Shown in pieces: positions 1 to 7,701 of a stretch of 64,000 nucleotides of DNA. The notes under the pieces are model-generated. The model was not told the DNA's origin and did not search any database. It saw only the letters and a list, made by a program, of their open reading frames with translations. The stretch's first letter is position 1; each line of letters starts with the position of its first letter. A program made the position numbers and the translations under genes. Origin of the DNA: DASVRZ01 sp038228695 (GTDB lineage: Bacteria > Verrucomicrobiota > Verrucomicrobiia > Chthoniobacterales > DASVRZ01); assembly GCA_038228695.1 (NCBI GenBank), contig JBBRPA010000001.1, positions 57,455 through 121,454 of the forward strand, written 5' to 3'.

Positions 1-1197
1 CCAGATGGCGAGCAACCCCACGGCTAAATTTTGCACTCTGACTGGGGCGTCTAGCCACCAGCCAAGCAGGATGAGAATTAGCCCGACAGCCGGAAGGTAG
101 AGCCAGTGCTCGGCGACGGTGGCGTTCAGGGAAAAAACGTTCGAGACTGGCAGGAGAATGATCCCAAACCAGATCACTCCCATTCGTCTGAGACGGAATT
201 GCTTCCCGAGCGGAATGGCACTGATGGTTAGCAGCGCCACAAATAGTAAACCGATCCACGCGAGATACGGATAAACCGGATCGAATTTCGCGGGATCCGA
301 ATACAAGTTCGGAAGGAGCGTGACTTGGCGCTCCATGCGAAGATTGTCCGGCCAGAGGAGCAATCTTAGGTAATCGCCGAGAGCTCTCAAAACCAGCCTC
401 GGACGGTCGATCCAATCGGTGTGGAAACTGTTCGGCTCGGCAGTGCTAGGAATGGTCAGCCGAAGGATGAGATAGGAGGCGAACGCTGTCACGCAACCTG
501 TCACGATAACAATTTTTGTTCGCTGCGTGATTTCGGTTTCCAGAAAGAGGACGTTGACTAGAAAAACACCAGCAGCGGCGAGCGCCGCCTCCTTCGAGCA
601 GAGAGCGAGAAAAATGGCCAGTGACACCCCAACCATGAAGGCGACCGGTCTACGCGGGGGATTTTTCCGCGCAGCCTCCCAAAGACACCACGCGATCAAC
701 AAAAAAAACAGCGCAAGACTATCCGCCCGGCCTGCGATGTAGGCAACGGTGGCCGAATAAATCGGATGCACCAGCCAGAAAAGCGTTAGAAAAATGCACG
801 CTGAGAAGGTTTTCCAATTTGCCGGAGTTCCGTTGGCTCGCAGGCGCAGAATCAAAAACAAAAATAGCAAAGCCCCATTCAACCCATGAATGATTACGTT
901 TGTCTGACGATAAATCGCAGGCGACAAACCTCCCCGCCAGTAATCGAGAGTGTAGGTGACGGTCTGAACCGGCCGGTAAAAATTGGAAGCCGGATCGTAG
1001 CCCAGATAGTGACGAAACGACTCAATGATCAGCCGCGGCGAGCGGATCAGGAGATTCTCCCGCACCAGAAAATGATCGTCCCAGACAAATCCGCCAGTCA
1101 AGCAACCGCTATAGAGCAGAAACGTCAAACCGATAAACCCGATGGCGGCTACCAGTGTGAGGATTCCTGTTTTGTTTTTCGACGGAAAGGAAATCAC
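1..1197 (-). CDS. TMTC/PMT-like multispanning membrane glycosyltransferase (partial, C-terminus off window)
   Basis: Reading the minus strand gives one open frame from a GTG at 1197 to the left edge with no stop. It encodes a multispanning protein with a short first helix, the lumenal-loop motif GGFVWDDHFLVREN, a long stretch with FYRPVQTVTY, several hydrophobic helices and the signature AEHWLYLPAVG. That signature is typical of the TMTC/protein O-mannosyltransferase-like proteins that usually end in TPR repeats; the TPR part would lie outside the window. GT-C proteins of this kind use polyprenyl-phosphate sugars at the periplasmic face of the inner membrane. The start is uncertain: no in-frame ATG is seen in the roughly 90 bases upstream, so GTG at 1197 is the best choice. 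It lies downstream of the pilin terminator on the same strand, so it is probably a separate transcript. Confidence 0.72.
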   Translation of the reverse strand, partial: MISFPSKNKTGILTLVAAIGFIGLTFLLYSGCLTGGFVWDDHFLVRENLLIRSPRLIIESFRHYLGYDPASNFYRPVQTVTYTLDYWRGGLSPAIYRQTNVIIHGLNGALLFLFLILRLRANGTPANWKTFSACIFLTLFWLVHPIYSATVAYIAGRADSLALFFLLIAWCLWEAARKNPPRRPVAFMVGVSLAIFLALCSKEAALAAAGVFLVNVLFLETEITQRTKIVIVTGCVTAFASYLILRLTIPSTAEPNSFHTDWIDRPRLVLRALGDYLRLLLWPDNLRMERQVTLLPNLYSDPAKFDPVYPYLAWIGLLFVALLTISAIPLGKQFRLRRMGVIWFGIILLPVSNVFSLNATVAEHWLYLPAVGLILILLGWWLDAPVRVQNLAVGLLAIW

Positions 1198-1315
1198 TCG
1201 GGAAATCAGGTTATCTGAATTTAGGGAACCCGCGCAAGGATTGGCAATGAAAGGTTTTGGGAAACTCTCCGAATGGACCGGGCTAAGGCCCGCACCATCG
1301 AAAAATGATCACCGG

Positions 1316-1352
1316 AAAATAAAAAACCCCCCGGCTTCGAAAAGCCGGAGGG
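1316..1352 (-). terminator. Intrinsic terminator of the pilin gene
   Basis: An 11-bp GC-rich stem with one mismatch (1327-1337 pairs with 1342-1352) closes a CGAA/TTCG tetraloop. On the minus strand it is followed by a T-rich tract (1326 back to about 1316). It starts 22 bases after the pilin stop codon. The A-run on the other side means it may also work for plus-strand transcription. Confidence 0.85.
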
Positions 1353-1374
1353 TTTTTTAAGAGTTTAGCAGAGC

Positions 1375-1794
1375 TTAGTTGACGGAGTAGGGAGCCCAGA
1401 AGTTGGCGTCCGCAACATCAGACAGAGCCGTGTTGGTGGTCGTGGGGATCTTCGGAAGGCTATCAACCGTAGGAGTGGTGATAGTGTTGCCGAGTTGATC
1501 GGAGAGCGAACCAGCAGCGGCAGCCACTTGGAGGCGGGTGCCAGCTTTCAGATAAGCGCCGAGGTCAGCAGGAGTAACAGCAAAGCCCTTGGCCTTGTTG
1601 TTTTCGATCGCATATTGATCAACAGCCGCGTCGATGAGACGGAGGTCGTTTTTCACTGCGGTAGCTTGTGAACGTTTGCGAGCACGGAGGAAGCTAGGCA
1701 CCGCAACGGAGGCCAGCAACGCGATAATCGCCACAACGATCATGATTTCAACGAGGGTAAAACCCCCACGGTTTTTGTTCAGTTTGTTCAACAT
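1375..1794 (-). CDS. Type IV-like major pilin / pseudopilin
   Basis: A 139-residue protein with a class III prepilin signal: a short basic leader ending in a double glycine (RGG) and then FTLVEIMIVVAIIALLASVAVP. The glutamate at position +5 of the mature protein and the 20-residue hydrophobic N-helix are intact. A prepilin peptidase should cleave after the second Gly and methylate Phe+1. The rest is small and Thr/Ala-rich, as in PilA or GspG-type proteins; without the three-dimensional fold I cannot separate pilin from pseudopilin. There is no Shine-Dalgarno; the leader is an AT-rich run. A well-matched sigma-54 promoter lies about 70-90 bases upstream, which favours a PilA-like major pilin. 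It is flanked on both sides by GT-C glycosyltransferases and followed by a strong terminator, so it is likely monocistronic. Confidence 0.88.
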   Translation of the reverse strand: MLNKLNKNRGGFTLVEIMIVVAIIALLASVAVPSFLRARKRSQATAVKNDLRLIDAAVDQYAIENNKAKGFAVTPADLGAYLKAGTRLQVAAAAGSLSDQLGNTITTPTVDSLPKIPTTTNTALSDVADANFWAPYSVN

Positions 1795-1866
1795 ATTATT
1801 TGTTTCTATTTATTAGTTTGTTTTTGTTTTTGTTTTTGCCGGGTTATTCCGACACAGAATTAGATT

Positions 1867-1883
1867 AAGCAGCCGTTGTGCCA
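1867..1883 (-). promoter_or_regulatory. Putative sigma-54 (RpoN) promoter of the pilin gene
   Basis: On the minus strand the bases read TGGCACAACGGCTGCTT. The -24 GG and -12 GC doublets are separated by exactly 10 bases, and nine of the core consensus positions (TGGCACg-N4-tTGCw) match. Transcription would begin near 1857, giving a leader of about 60 bases. Pilin genes in several phyla are driven by RpoN with the PilS/PilR pair; no pilR is visible here. Confidence 0.6.
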
Positions 1884-1954
1884 CGTTTTTGGAAAATGCT
1901 AAAAAGCTTCCGCGTTGACTTAATGAGGCTCGAAACCCCATTCTCCGGGGCTTA

Positions 1955-3790
1955 ATGGCGCTTTCCCCTCTGCAAATCACTTGGAGGAGATTGTGCCTTG
2001 CCGTTTTCCTTCTAACTGTCGCCGTGCGTCTGCTCGTGCTCACACGGCTCTACGACGGGACTTATCCCATTGAAAACCAGGGAGATATGCGTTTTTACGG
2101 CGAATGGGCGAAACGCATTCTCGCGGGGGAATGGAGCGACGGGTTTGCGTTCTACGGTTTGCCTGGTTACGCCTTTCTACTGGCAGGATTTTATAAACTT
2201 TGTGGCATTTCGCCTTTTCTTGTCGGGGTGATCCAAGCGTTTGCGGAGGGAATAGTCGCAGTTTTGATATGCAGTCTTGCAAATTTGATATTTTTCCGCC
2301 CTCGAAACCCGAATTTTTCCGTTGGAATCGGGGTTTTAGCTGCGCTTGGGTATGCCTTTTACCTTCCGGCACAGGCTTTTTCGGTGATTTTGATGCCGAC
2401 ATGCCTTCTGACCTTGGTGTTTTGGACGATCGTCTGGTGGTGTGTGAAGCCGGTGGACCCTCCACGGTCCCCTTGGCAGGCGGGAGGCATCGGTGCGGCC
2501 ATCGGCGTGATGGCTCTAGCGGTGGCGACAATCTTTTTTGTCGTGCCCTTGGTGGTGACGGCGATTTTTCTTAAAAGTCGGAACCGGATTGGGTCGCTCA
2601 TGCTGTTGATTGCCGGGATCTTGCTTGGGTGCAGCCCGGCCATGTTGCATAATCGGTTGGTGGCGCACGATCCCGTGGCGCTCTCGGCCCATGGCGGATT
2701 GAATTTTTTTATTGGCAACAACGCGGCGTCGAATGGCTACCTAGTTGTGCCGCCGGGATTGCGGTCGAATCAGGAACAAATGCTCGCCGATTCGATCGCA
2801 GTCGCGGAGCGGGCCCTCGGAGCCAAACCCGGGGAGAAAATCCCCCGCTCGGAGGTCTCCGAATACTGGGCCAGTCAGGCGCGTCTCTATATAAAGGAGC
2901 ATCCCGGCGCGTGGATCCGGTTGCTTCGGCAAAAATTGGTGAATTTCTGGAACGCCTACCAATACGACGATCTGAGTGTGATCAACGCCTTTGCCGCAGA
3001 GGGCCTAACAACATCTGGGATTCGTTTCGGGCTCGTCGCCGCGTTAGGGCTCGCGGGCATGGCGGTGGCAATGGTGCGAGGGCCAAGTCCGGCGCGTTGG
3101 GTGGTGGCGGCGATCTTATTACATTTGGCTTCGCTGTTGACCGTATTCATCACCGAGCGCTATCGGATGGCTGCCGTGCCTGGGCTCTTGATTTTGGGAG
3201 CTGGTTTCCTATCCGAACTTTGGGACGAAATTTCTAACTGGAACTGGAAACCCGTTGCGGCGCTACTTGCGACCGTTGCGACTTCGGCGTGGCTAGTCAG
3301 CGGGCCAGTCCCAAATCGGGGTGCCTCGGCGCTGGACTCTTACAACAGCGGCATTCGTTATCTAACGATGAAAGATTCCACGAAAGCAGCGCGAGAACTC
3401 GAACTTGCCTGGTGTTACGCTCCGGAAAATGAAAACACCAATCTCGCCCTCGGCAATCTGTATCTGATGGACCCCAAACCAGCCTGGGCTCGAGCGTTTC
3501 TTCGACGCTGCCTACGCATCAATCCAAAAAACACTTCTGCGCAGAACAATCTAGGTTTTGCTGCGCTCGCCGAAAATAATCTTCTCGAAGCGCGCGACTG
3601 CTTTCGTCAAACACTGGAGGTTGATCCACGCGAGCTGCGAGCGGCTTTCCAACTGGCAGACATTCTCGGGAAACTCCACGACCGTCCTGCCGCGAGACAA
3701 GTGCTTGACGATGCAGGGCAGTTTCATCCAGACGATCCCAGCCTCCACGAACTTCGTGAGCAGCTTGATAAGCCGAATTCCAATCCATGA
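1955..3790 (+). CDS. GT-C (ArnT/PMT-like) membrane glycosyltransferase with C-terminal TPR repeats
   Basis: A 611-residue protein. Residues about 1-430 form a polytopic membrane domain; the first periplasmic loop contains NQGDMRFYGEWAKRIL, where the acidic residue fits the conserved Asp of GT39/GT83 enzymes that transfer sugars from polyprenyl-phosphate donors. Residues about 465-605 are soluble and hold at least three TPR units, with the typical Asn-Pro and Asp-Pro turns (RINPKNTSAQNNLG, EVDPRELRAAFQLA). No Shine-Dalgarno is seen before the ATG. It is the first gene of a four-gene overlapping operon and lies divergent from the pilin. Transfer to pilin or another envelope protein is plausible, but the acceptor is unknown. 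Confidence 0.8.
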   Translation: MALSPLQITWRRLCLAVFLLTVAVRLLVLTRLYDGTYPIENQGDMRFYGEWAKRILAGEWSDGFAFYGLPGYAFLLAGFYKLCGISPFLVGVIQAFAEGIVAVLICSLANLIFFRPRNPNFSVGIGVLAALGYAFYLPAQAFSVILMPTCLLTLVFWTIVWWCVKPVDPPRSPWQAGGIGAAIGVMALAVATIFFVVPLVVTAIFLKSRNRIGSLMLLIAGILLGCSPAMLHNRLVAHDPVALSAHGGLNFFIGNNAASNGYLVVPPGLRSNQEQMLADSIAVAERALGAKPGEKIPRSEVSEYWASQARLYIKEHPGAWIRLLRQKLVNFWNAYQYDDLSVINAFAAEGLTTSGIRFGLVAALGLAGMAVAMVRGPSPARWVVAAILLHLASLLTVFITERYRMAAVPGLLILGAGFLSELWDEISNWNWKPVAALLATVATSAWLVSGPVPNRGASALDSYNSGIRYLTMKDSTKAARELELAWCYAPENENTNLALGNLYLMDPKPAWARAFLRRCLRINPKNTSAQNNLGFAALAENNLLEARDCFRQTLEVDPRELRAAFQLADILGKLHDRPAARQVLDDAGQFHPDDPSLHELREQLDKPNSNP

Positions 3791-4995
3791 CCACCTCGAC
3801 CAAAACCTCCCCACTCGCTTTTGCCGTCCTATTGCTAATTCTCGCTTCGGGAATTTTTCTTCGCGTTCATTCGTATGAAAAACTCAAGGGCACCGGCTTC
3901 GACGAGAAACTTTACCGTGAATACGTTCAAGACATCGGCACCCGCGGGTGGACGCACTACCCGGGCTTAGTAGAGCGATATCTCGTCGAACAGAAAAAAG
4001 CACCGATCGCATTTCTCCCGCCCACCCGCGTTTTTTTTCTGCTCAGCGCTTCGGCCTGGCAGCGGGCAACCGGGGTGGAGGCGATCGAGGCGGTCCGATC
4101 GGTGTCCAACGTTTCCAGCATCGTTCTACTCATCGCGGGAACCCTCTTCGCTTGGCGGGCGGGTGGACGGCGGTTCGGCCTAACCGTGGCCGTGCTTCTC
4201 GCCTGTGCGCCGTTGCAACTCTACATCTCGCACCGAGCACTAATCGACGGCTTCTTCGCCACCGTCGCGCTCTTCGTCGTCTGGACCTTGTGGGAATCGC
4301 TGCAAAATCCGACGAGCCGGAAATGGCTGACTGGCTACGGATGCTCTCTGGCCCTGATGGTGCTAACCAAAGAGAATGCGGCCTTCGTCTATGCGGCAGT
4401 AGTTGGCATTCTTGCCATGAACCGCTGGTTGAAAATCGGGCAGATCACCAAGCCCTTGTTGCTAACTACACTGATCGGTCCAACCGTCGGCACAATTCTC
4501 TTGGCCGTCGCGGCTGGCGGATTTGAACCGCTCTTTACGGCCTACCTGCTCAACGTCCGGATGTCCTACGATCTTCCCTATGCCATCGCCACGGGTGACG
4601 GACCGTGGTTTCGCTATCTTTCCGATCTAATGCTAACCATTCCGGTAGTGCTTGTGCTTGCGATCGGTGGAGCGTTCCAGAGCGCTGCGAGCAACCGAGC
4701 CACCCGTTTTTTACTAGCCTTCGTGGTCCTGAGCTATCTCATCATGGGCAATCTCCGCTACGGGATGAATTTGCGTTACGCGCTGATTTGGGATGTCCCC
4801 TTTTGCTTCCTCGCATCGATTCCTCTGCTCGCAATTGCAGACTCGCTGAAGGGTCTGAAAAATATCGGGCTGACCGTGATGTTATTGCTGGTGACGTATT
4901 TCCAATTGAACAACTACAACGCACTTTTTGTTAGGAACGCTGTTTATGATCCGGTTCCACAAGCCCTCAACGGCGCGCTGAACATGATCAAATGA
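3787..4995 (+). CDS. GT-C family (GT39-like) membrane glycosyltransferase
   Basis: A 402-residue polytopic protein whose start codon overlaps the previous stop (ATGA). After the first helix it has GFDEKLYREYVQDIG, placing acidic residues in the first periplasmic loop as in ArnT/PMT relatives. About nine to ten further hydrophobic helices follow, with the pattern RALIDGFFATVALFVVW often seen in this superfamily. It is shorter than PMT or ArnT and lacks a soluble C-terminal domain. It probably acts at the inner-membrane periplasmic face on polyprenyl-phosphate sugars, in the same pathway as the preceding gene. Donor and acceptor cannot be named from sequence. Confidence 0.78.
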   Translation: MTTSTKTSPLAFAVLLLILASGIFLRVHSYEKLKGTGFDEKLYREYVQDIGTRGWTHYPGLVERYLVEQKKAPIAFLPPTRVFFLLSASAWQRATGVEAIEAVRSVSNVSSIVLLIAGTLFAWRAGGRRFGLTVAVLLACAPLQLYISHRALIDGFFATVALFVVWTLWESLQNPTSRKWLTGYGCSLALMVLTKENAAFVYAAVVGILAMNRWLKIGQITKPLLLTTLIGPTVGTILLAVAAGGFEPLFTAYLLNVRMSYDLPYAIATGDGPWFRYLSDLMLTIPVVLVLAIGGAFQSAASNRATRFLLAFVVLSYLIMGNLRYGMNLRYALIWDVPFCFLASIPLLAIADSLKGLKNIGLTVMLLLVTYFQLNNYNALFVRNAVYDPVPQALNGALNMIK

Positions 4996-5399
4996 AACTC
5001 GACGAGCGCGAGCAGGAACTAGCGGACCGGTATTCGATTATCGAAGATCGGCACGAGCGATTGAATGCCATCATTGGGCACCGGCTTACCCATCGCGAAC
5101 TTCCGGAGGACAACCGGAGCGAGGAATGGCTTGTTCGCGGGTGCGCCTCCCAGGTTTGGTTGAAGGCGGAAAGATGCGACGGAAAGCTAACCATCCAATT
5201 CGCTGCTGATTCGTTAATGGTCAAAGGACTGGTCGCACTGTTAGTCGAGCTTTACGACGGCGCGGATTTGGACGAGGTGCGAAATTTTTCGCCTCACTTG
5301 CTGGAAGCCCTGGAACTCGATCGCATGCTCAGCGGCACGCGGCTGAACGGACTAGCTCAGGTTGTGCTAGTCCTAAAAAATGCGGCGCATGTGGATTGA
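4992..5399 (+). CDS. sufE: SufE-family cysteine desulfurase-activating protein
   Basis: A 135-residue SufE homologue of usual length. It carries the sulfur-acceptor cysteine in RGCASQVWL, the following hydrophobic strand ITIQF-like segment, and the C-terminal SGTRLNGLAQV, which corresponds to the family's R-NG motif. SufE accepts persulfide sulfur from SufS and passes it to the SufBCD scaffold in Fe-S cluster assembly in the cytosol. No suf genes are next to it; it is embedded between a glycosyltransferase and tatD, with an ATGA overlap upstream and a 20-base overlap downstream. The large Fe-S demand of the 34-39 kb cluster makes it relevant, but it is not linked to that cluster. Confidence 0.92.
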   Translation: MKLDEREQELADRYSIIEDRHERLNAIIGHRLTHRELPEDNRSEEWLVRGCASQVWLKAERCDGKLTIQFAADSLMVKGLVALLVELYDGADLDEVRNFSPHLLEALELDRMLSGTRLNGLAQVVLVLKNAAHVD

Positions 5400-6153
5400 C
5401 GCACACAACCATCTGCAGTCAGCCCGACTCGCCGGAACGCTTGTCGGTTTGGACCTCGAAGCCAGCGTGGTCAATGGCACCACGGAGAAGGACTGGCCAC
5501 AGGTCCGCGATCTAGCAATCGCACATTCCTGGATTCGTCCGGCGTTTGGCTTGCACCCTTGGTTTCTAGCAGGGCGTTCGCAAGATTGGCAGGCACGTTT
5601 GCTAACCTTTCTGGAAACACCTCGGGCCAGTCTCGGCGAAACCGGACTCGATCTCTGGATGGACAACCCGGACCTAGAAACCCAACTCGAAGTTTTCCGC
5701 TGGCAACTCTGTCTCGCTGCGGAGCGGAATCTGCCGATCACGATTCATTGTCTGAAAGCGTTTGGCCCGCTGCTGGACGTGCTGCGTGCGACTCCCCTAC
5801 CCCGCTGCGGTTTTCTTCTCCATGCCTTTGGCGGTTCGCGGGAAACGGCTCGAGAATGTGCCGAACTGGGCGCGTATTTCTCATTTTCGCCCTATTTTCT
5901 GCACGAGAAAAAGGTGCGTCAGCGCGCGGTCTTTAGCGAACTCCCCTTTGACCGCCTGTTGGTGGAAACCGATGCCCCGAGCATGGCTCCCCCTGAGGCC
6001 TTGAACCCCTATCCGCTTTCGGGCGGCGCAAATCATCCGGCCAACATCGCAATGGCTTACGAATATCTCGCTCTACTGCGGGGCATTACGCTCGAAGAAT
6101 TGCTTTCACAGGTTCGGGCCAATTTTAACCAGCTTTTCGGTTCACCCGCCTGA
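5380..6153 (+). CDS. tatD: TatD-family metal-dependent deoxyribonuclease
   Basis: A TIM-barrel amidohydrolase-type protein of 257 residues from ATG 5380, or 254 from the in-frame ATG at 5389 (MWIDAHNH), which aligns better with the family. The metal ligands are visible: DAHNH at the N-terminus, GETGLD, IHC in the middle and HAFGG, then ETDAP near the end. TatD enzymes are DNases/exonucleases acting in DNA repair or turnover. It is the last gene of the operon and overlaps sufE by 20 bases (11 if the second ATG is used). Confidence 0.9.
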   Translation: MRRMWIDAHNHLQSARLAGTLVGLDLEASVVNGTTEKDWPQVRDLAIAHSWIRPAFGLHPWFLAGRSQDWQARLLTFLETPRASLGETGLDLWMDNPDLETQLEVFRWQLCLAAERNLPITIHCLKAFGPLLDVLRATPLPRCGFLLHAFGGSRETARECAELGAYFSFSPYFLHEKKVRQRAVFSELPFDRLLVETDAPSMAPPEALNPYPLSGGANHPANIAMAYEYLALLRGITLEELLSQVRANFNQLFGSPA

Positions 6154-6216
6154 ATTTTCGATTTGCGCTTTCCCGAGAGGAGCGGTATTTAGTCCCCTGT
6201 TCGCAAGGACGAAAAC

Positions 6217-6293
6217 GGTGGTCGTAGCTCAATGGTTAGAGTCCCAGATTGTGATTCTGGTTGTTGCGGGTTCGAATCCCGTCGATCACCCCA
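6217..6293 (+). tRNA. tRNA-His (GTG anticodon), CCA encoded
   Basis: A complete cloverleaf: acceptor 6218-6224 pairs with 6283-6289, anticodon stem 6244-6248 with 6256-6260, anticodon GTG at 6251-6253, T-arm with GGTTCGAAT. The extra 5' G of tRNA-His (6217) can pair with C73 at 6290, and CCA (6291-6293) is encoded. It lies 63 bases after tatD. Confidence 0.96.
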
Positions 6294-6321
6294 CCTTTTC
6301 GCGGGTGTTGGCCTAGTTGGC

Positions 6322-7392
6322 CTAGTTGGCCTGGGCAGTTGTGGGTTTCGCCACCGTCGGAGCGGCGTCCACCGCATCGATATAGACCGTCATTCCTTTG
6401 GTGACCATACCTGCGAAACGCGCCGCGTCCCAGTTGGCCAGACGAATGCAGCCATGGCTCCCCGTGCGCCCGATGTTATCCGGGCTGTTCGTGCCGTGAA
6501 TACCGACGCCGCGCCGACTCAGACCGCACCAGAGGACCCCAACGGGGCAGTTTGGGCCGGATGGAATCATGTAGGAATCGCCCTCAGACACGCCGCTGTT
6601 GAGGACACCTTTGTTCCAGCGATACCATGGCATAGTAGCGACCCCGACGATCCGCCAAACGCCCTTGGGCGCAGGGTGATTCGCCGCGCCGGGAGTGATG
6701 GGAAAAGCCGCGAGAAGTTTTTCCCCGTCGCGCAGTTCGAGCATTTTGTTAATCGTATCCACGTGGATCGTGCGGGTGGCAAATTCGGGCACGGCGGGCA
6801 GGCTGCCGATTTCTTTCATGCTTTCGATCAGAAACGGCTCCACATTCGGCGCCCAGATCACATCGCCGGGCTGGAGACTATCCAAGTTGCGTTTGCGGTT
6901 CAGTTTGCGCAAAAATTCCGGGTCGGAGTGGAATTTTTCGCCAAGTAATTCGACAATGTCGGTATACGGCATCCGCTTCAGCTTCGCTTGCTCCTTTGGC
7001 GCTCGCGGAATCGGCCCCACGTTCTTGAAATCCTCGGGCCGCATCGTGTAGTTTGTATAAATCGGGTTGATCTGCAAAAGATCGGGCAATGATTCCCATT
7101 TGCCGTCCACGACCATGCCCATCGCCTTTTGGTAACGGTTGAGCGCTTTGCCGGTGAATTCCCCCCAGCGTCCGTCGATTTTGCCGGGGCCGAAATGACG
7201 TTGATCGAGGTAAATTTGCAGGCGCGTGATCAGTTCCCGCTCACTCACCGGCTCGGCAGCCATCACCTGCCCTTCAGCCTGTGCGGGCTGCATCTGGGCA
7301 GGTTCCGACGGCGGGAGAACCAACGGCGGAGTAGTCGGCAACTGGGCCAGCAAAGCCGAGGAGGTGAGCAAAAGATAAAAAAGCGAACGCAT
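6322..7392 (-). CDS. L,D-transpeptidase (YkuD domain) with N-terminal peptidoglycan-binding domain
   Basis: From the ATG at 7392 the 356-residue product begins MRSLFYLLLTSSALLAQ, a signal peptide; an upstream ATG at 7446 would bury this signal, so I reject it. Residues about 50-100 form a PG_binding_1-like helical domain (LQIYLDQRHFGPGKIDGRWG). The C-terminal half is a YkuD catalytic domain with HGTN and the active-site motif GSHGCIRL, whose Cys forms the acyl-enzyme. These periplasmic enzymes make 3-3 peptidoglycan crosslinks or attach lipoproteins. Three tandem copies of a 9-base unit lie at 6308-6334, so the TAG stop at 6322-6324 is followed in frame by a second TAG at 6313-6315. Confidence 0.93.
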   Translation of the reverse strand: MRSLFYLLLTSSALLAQLPTTPPLVLPPSEPAQMQPAQAEGQVMAAEPVSERELITRLQIYLDQRHFGPGKIDGRWGEFTGKALNRYQKAMGMVVDGKWESLPDLLQINPIYTNYTMRPEDFKNVGPIPRAPKEQAKLKRMPYTDIVELLGEKFHSDPEFLRKLNRKRNLDSLQPGDVIWAPNVEPFLIESMKEIGSLPAVPEFATRTIHVDTINKMLELRDGEKLLAAFPITPGAANHPAPKGVWRIVGVATMPWYRWNKGVLNSGVSEGDSYMIPSGPNCPVGVLWCGLSRRGVGIHGTNSPDNIGRTGSHGCIRLANWDAARFAGMVTKGMTVYIDAVDAAPTVAKPTTAQAN

Positions 7393-7701
7393 CAGCCCAT
7401 CCAATAATCTGAAACCAGAAAAAAGCAAAATACACCCCTGAACCACGCCCCGACGCCCCTCGACAGTCGGTTGCCCTAAATTGCAAGATTTGCCTTTGCC
7501 CCAAGAACGTTAAAAAACTAATCCCCTGCTGAGCCTACAGGACGAGTGACGGCGCAAGGCAGCACATCTGGCTCGGCAAATATCGGAGGAGAATCTGCTG
7601 CTGAAATTGCTCGTCCTCTTGATTCTCTATTTGGGCGTTTCTGCTAACAACGGCAACCCGCTAGCTCCTCAAGAAATACCACCCGCCCCTTATTGTTGAC
7701 G
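7393..7701. other. Intergenic stretch, no firm gene
   Basis: About 300 bases between two minus-strand genes. On the plus strand a run without stops (about 7552-7699) ends with a hydrophobic segment followed by a small-residue stretch, and GGAGGA occurs at 7585-7590, but the only plausible start in reach is a TTG at 7607, 16 bases further on, giving 30 codons. I do not consider this sufficient to call a gene. No clear terminator was found. Confidence 0.4.

Noticed and set aside
6232..6948. Plus-strand ORF of 238 codons starting within tRNA-His
   Set aside because: It starts inside the tRNA and is antisense to the L,D-transpeptidase catalytic domain.
7607..7699. Short hydrophobic TTG-start ORF on the plus strand
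   Set aside because: Thirty codons, no correctly spaced ribosome binding site (GGAGGA is 16 bases away) and no further support.
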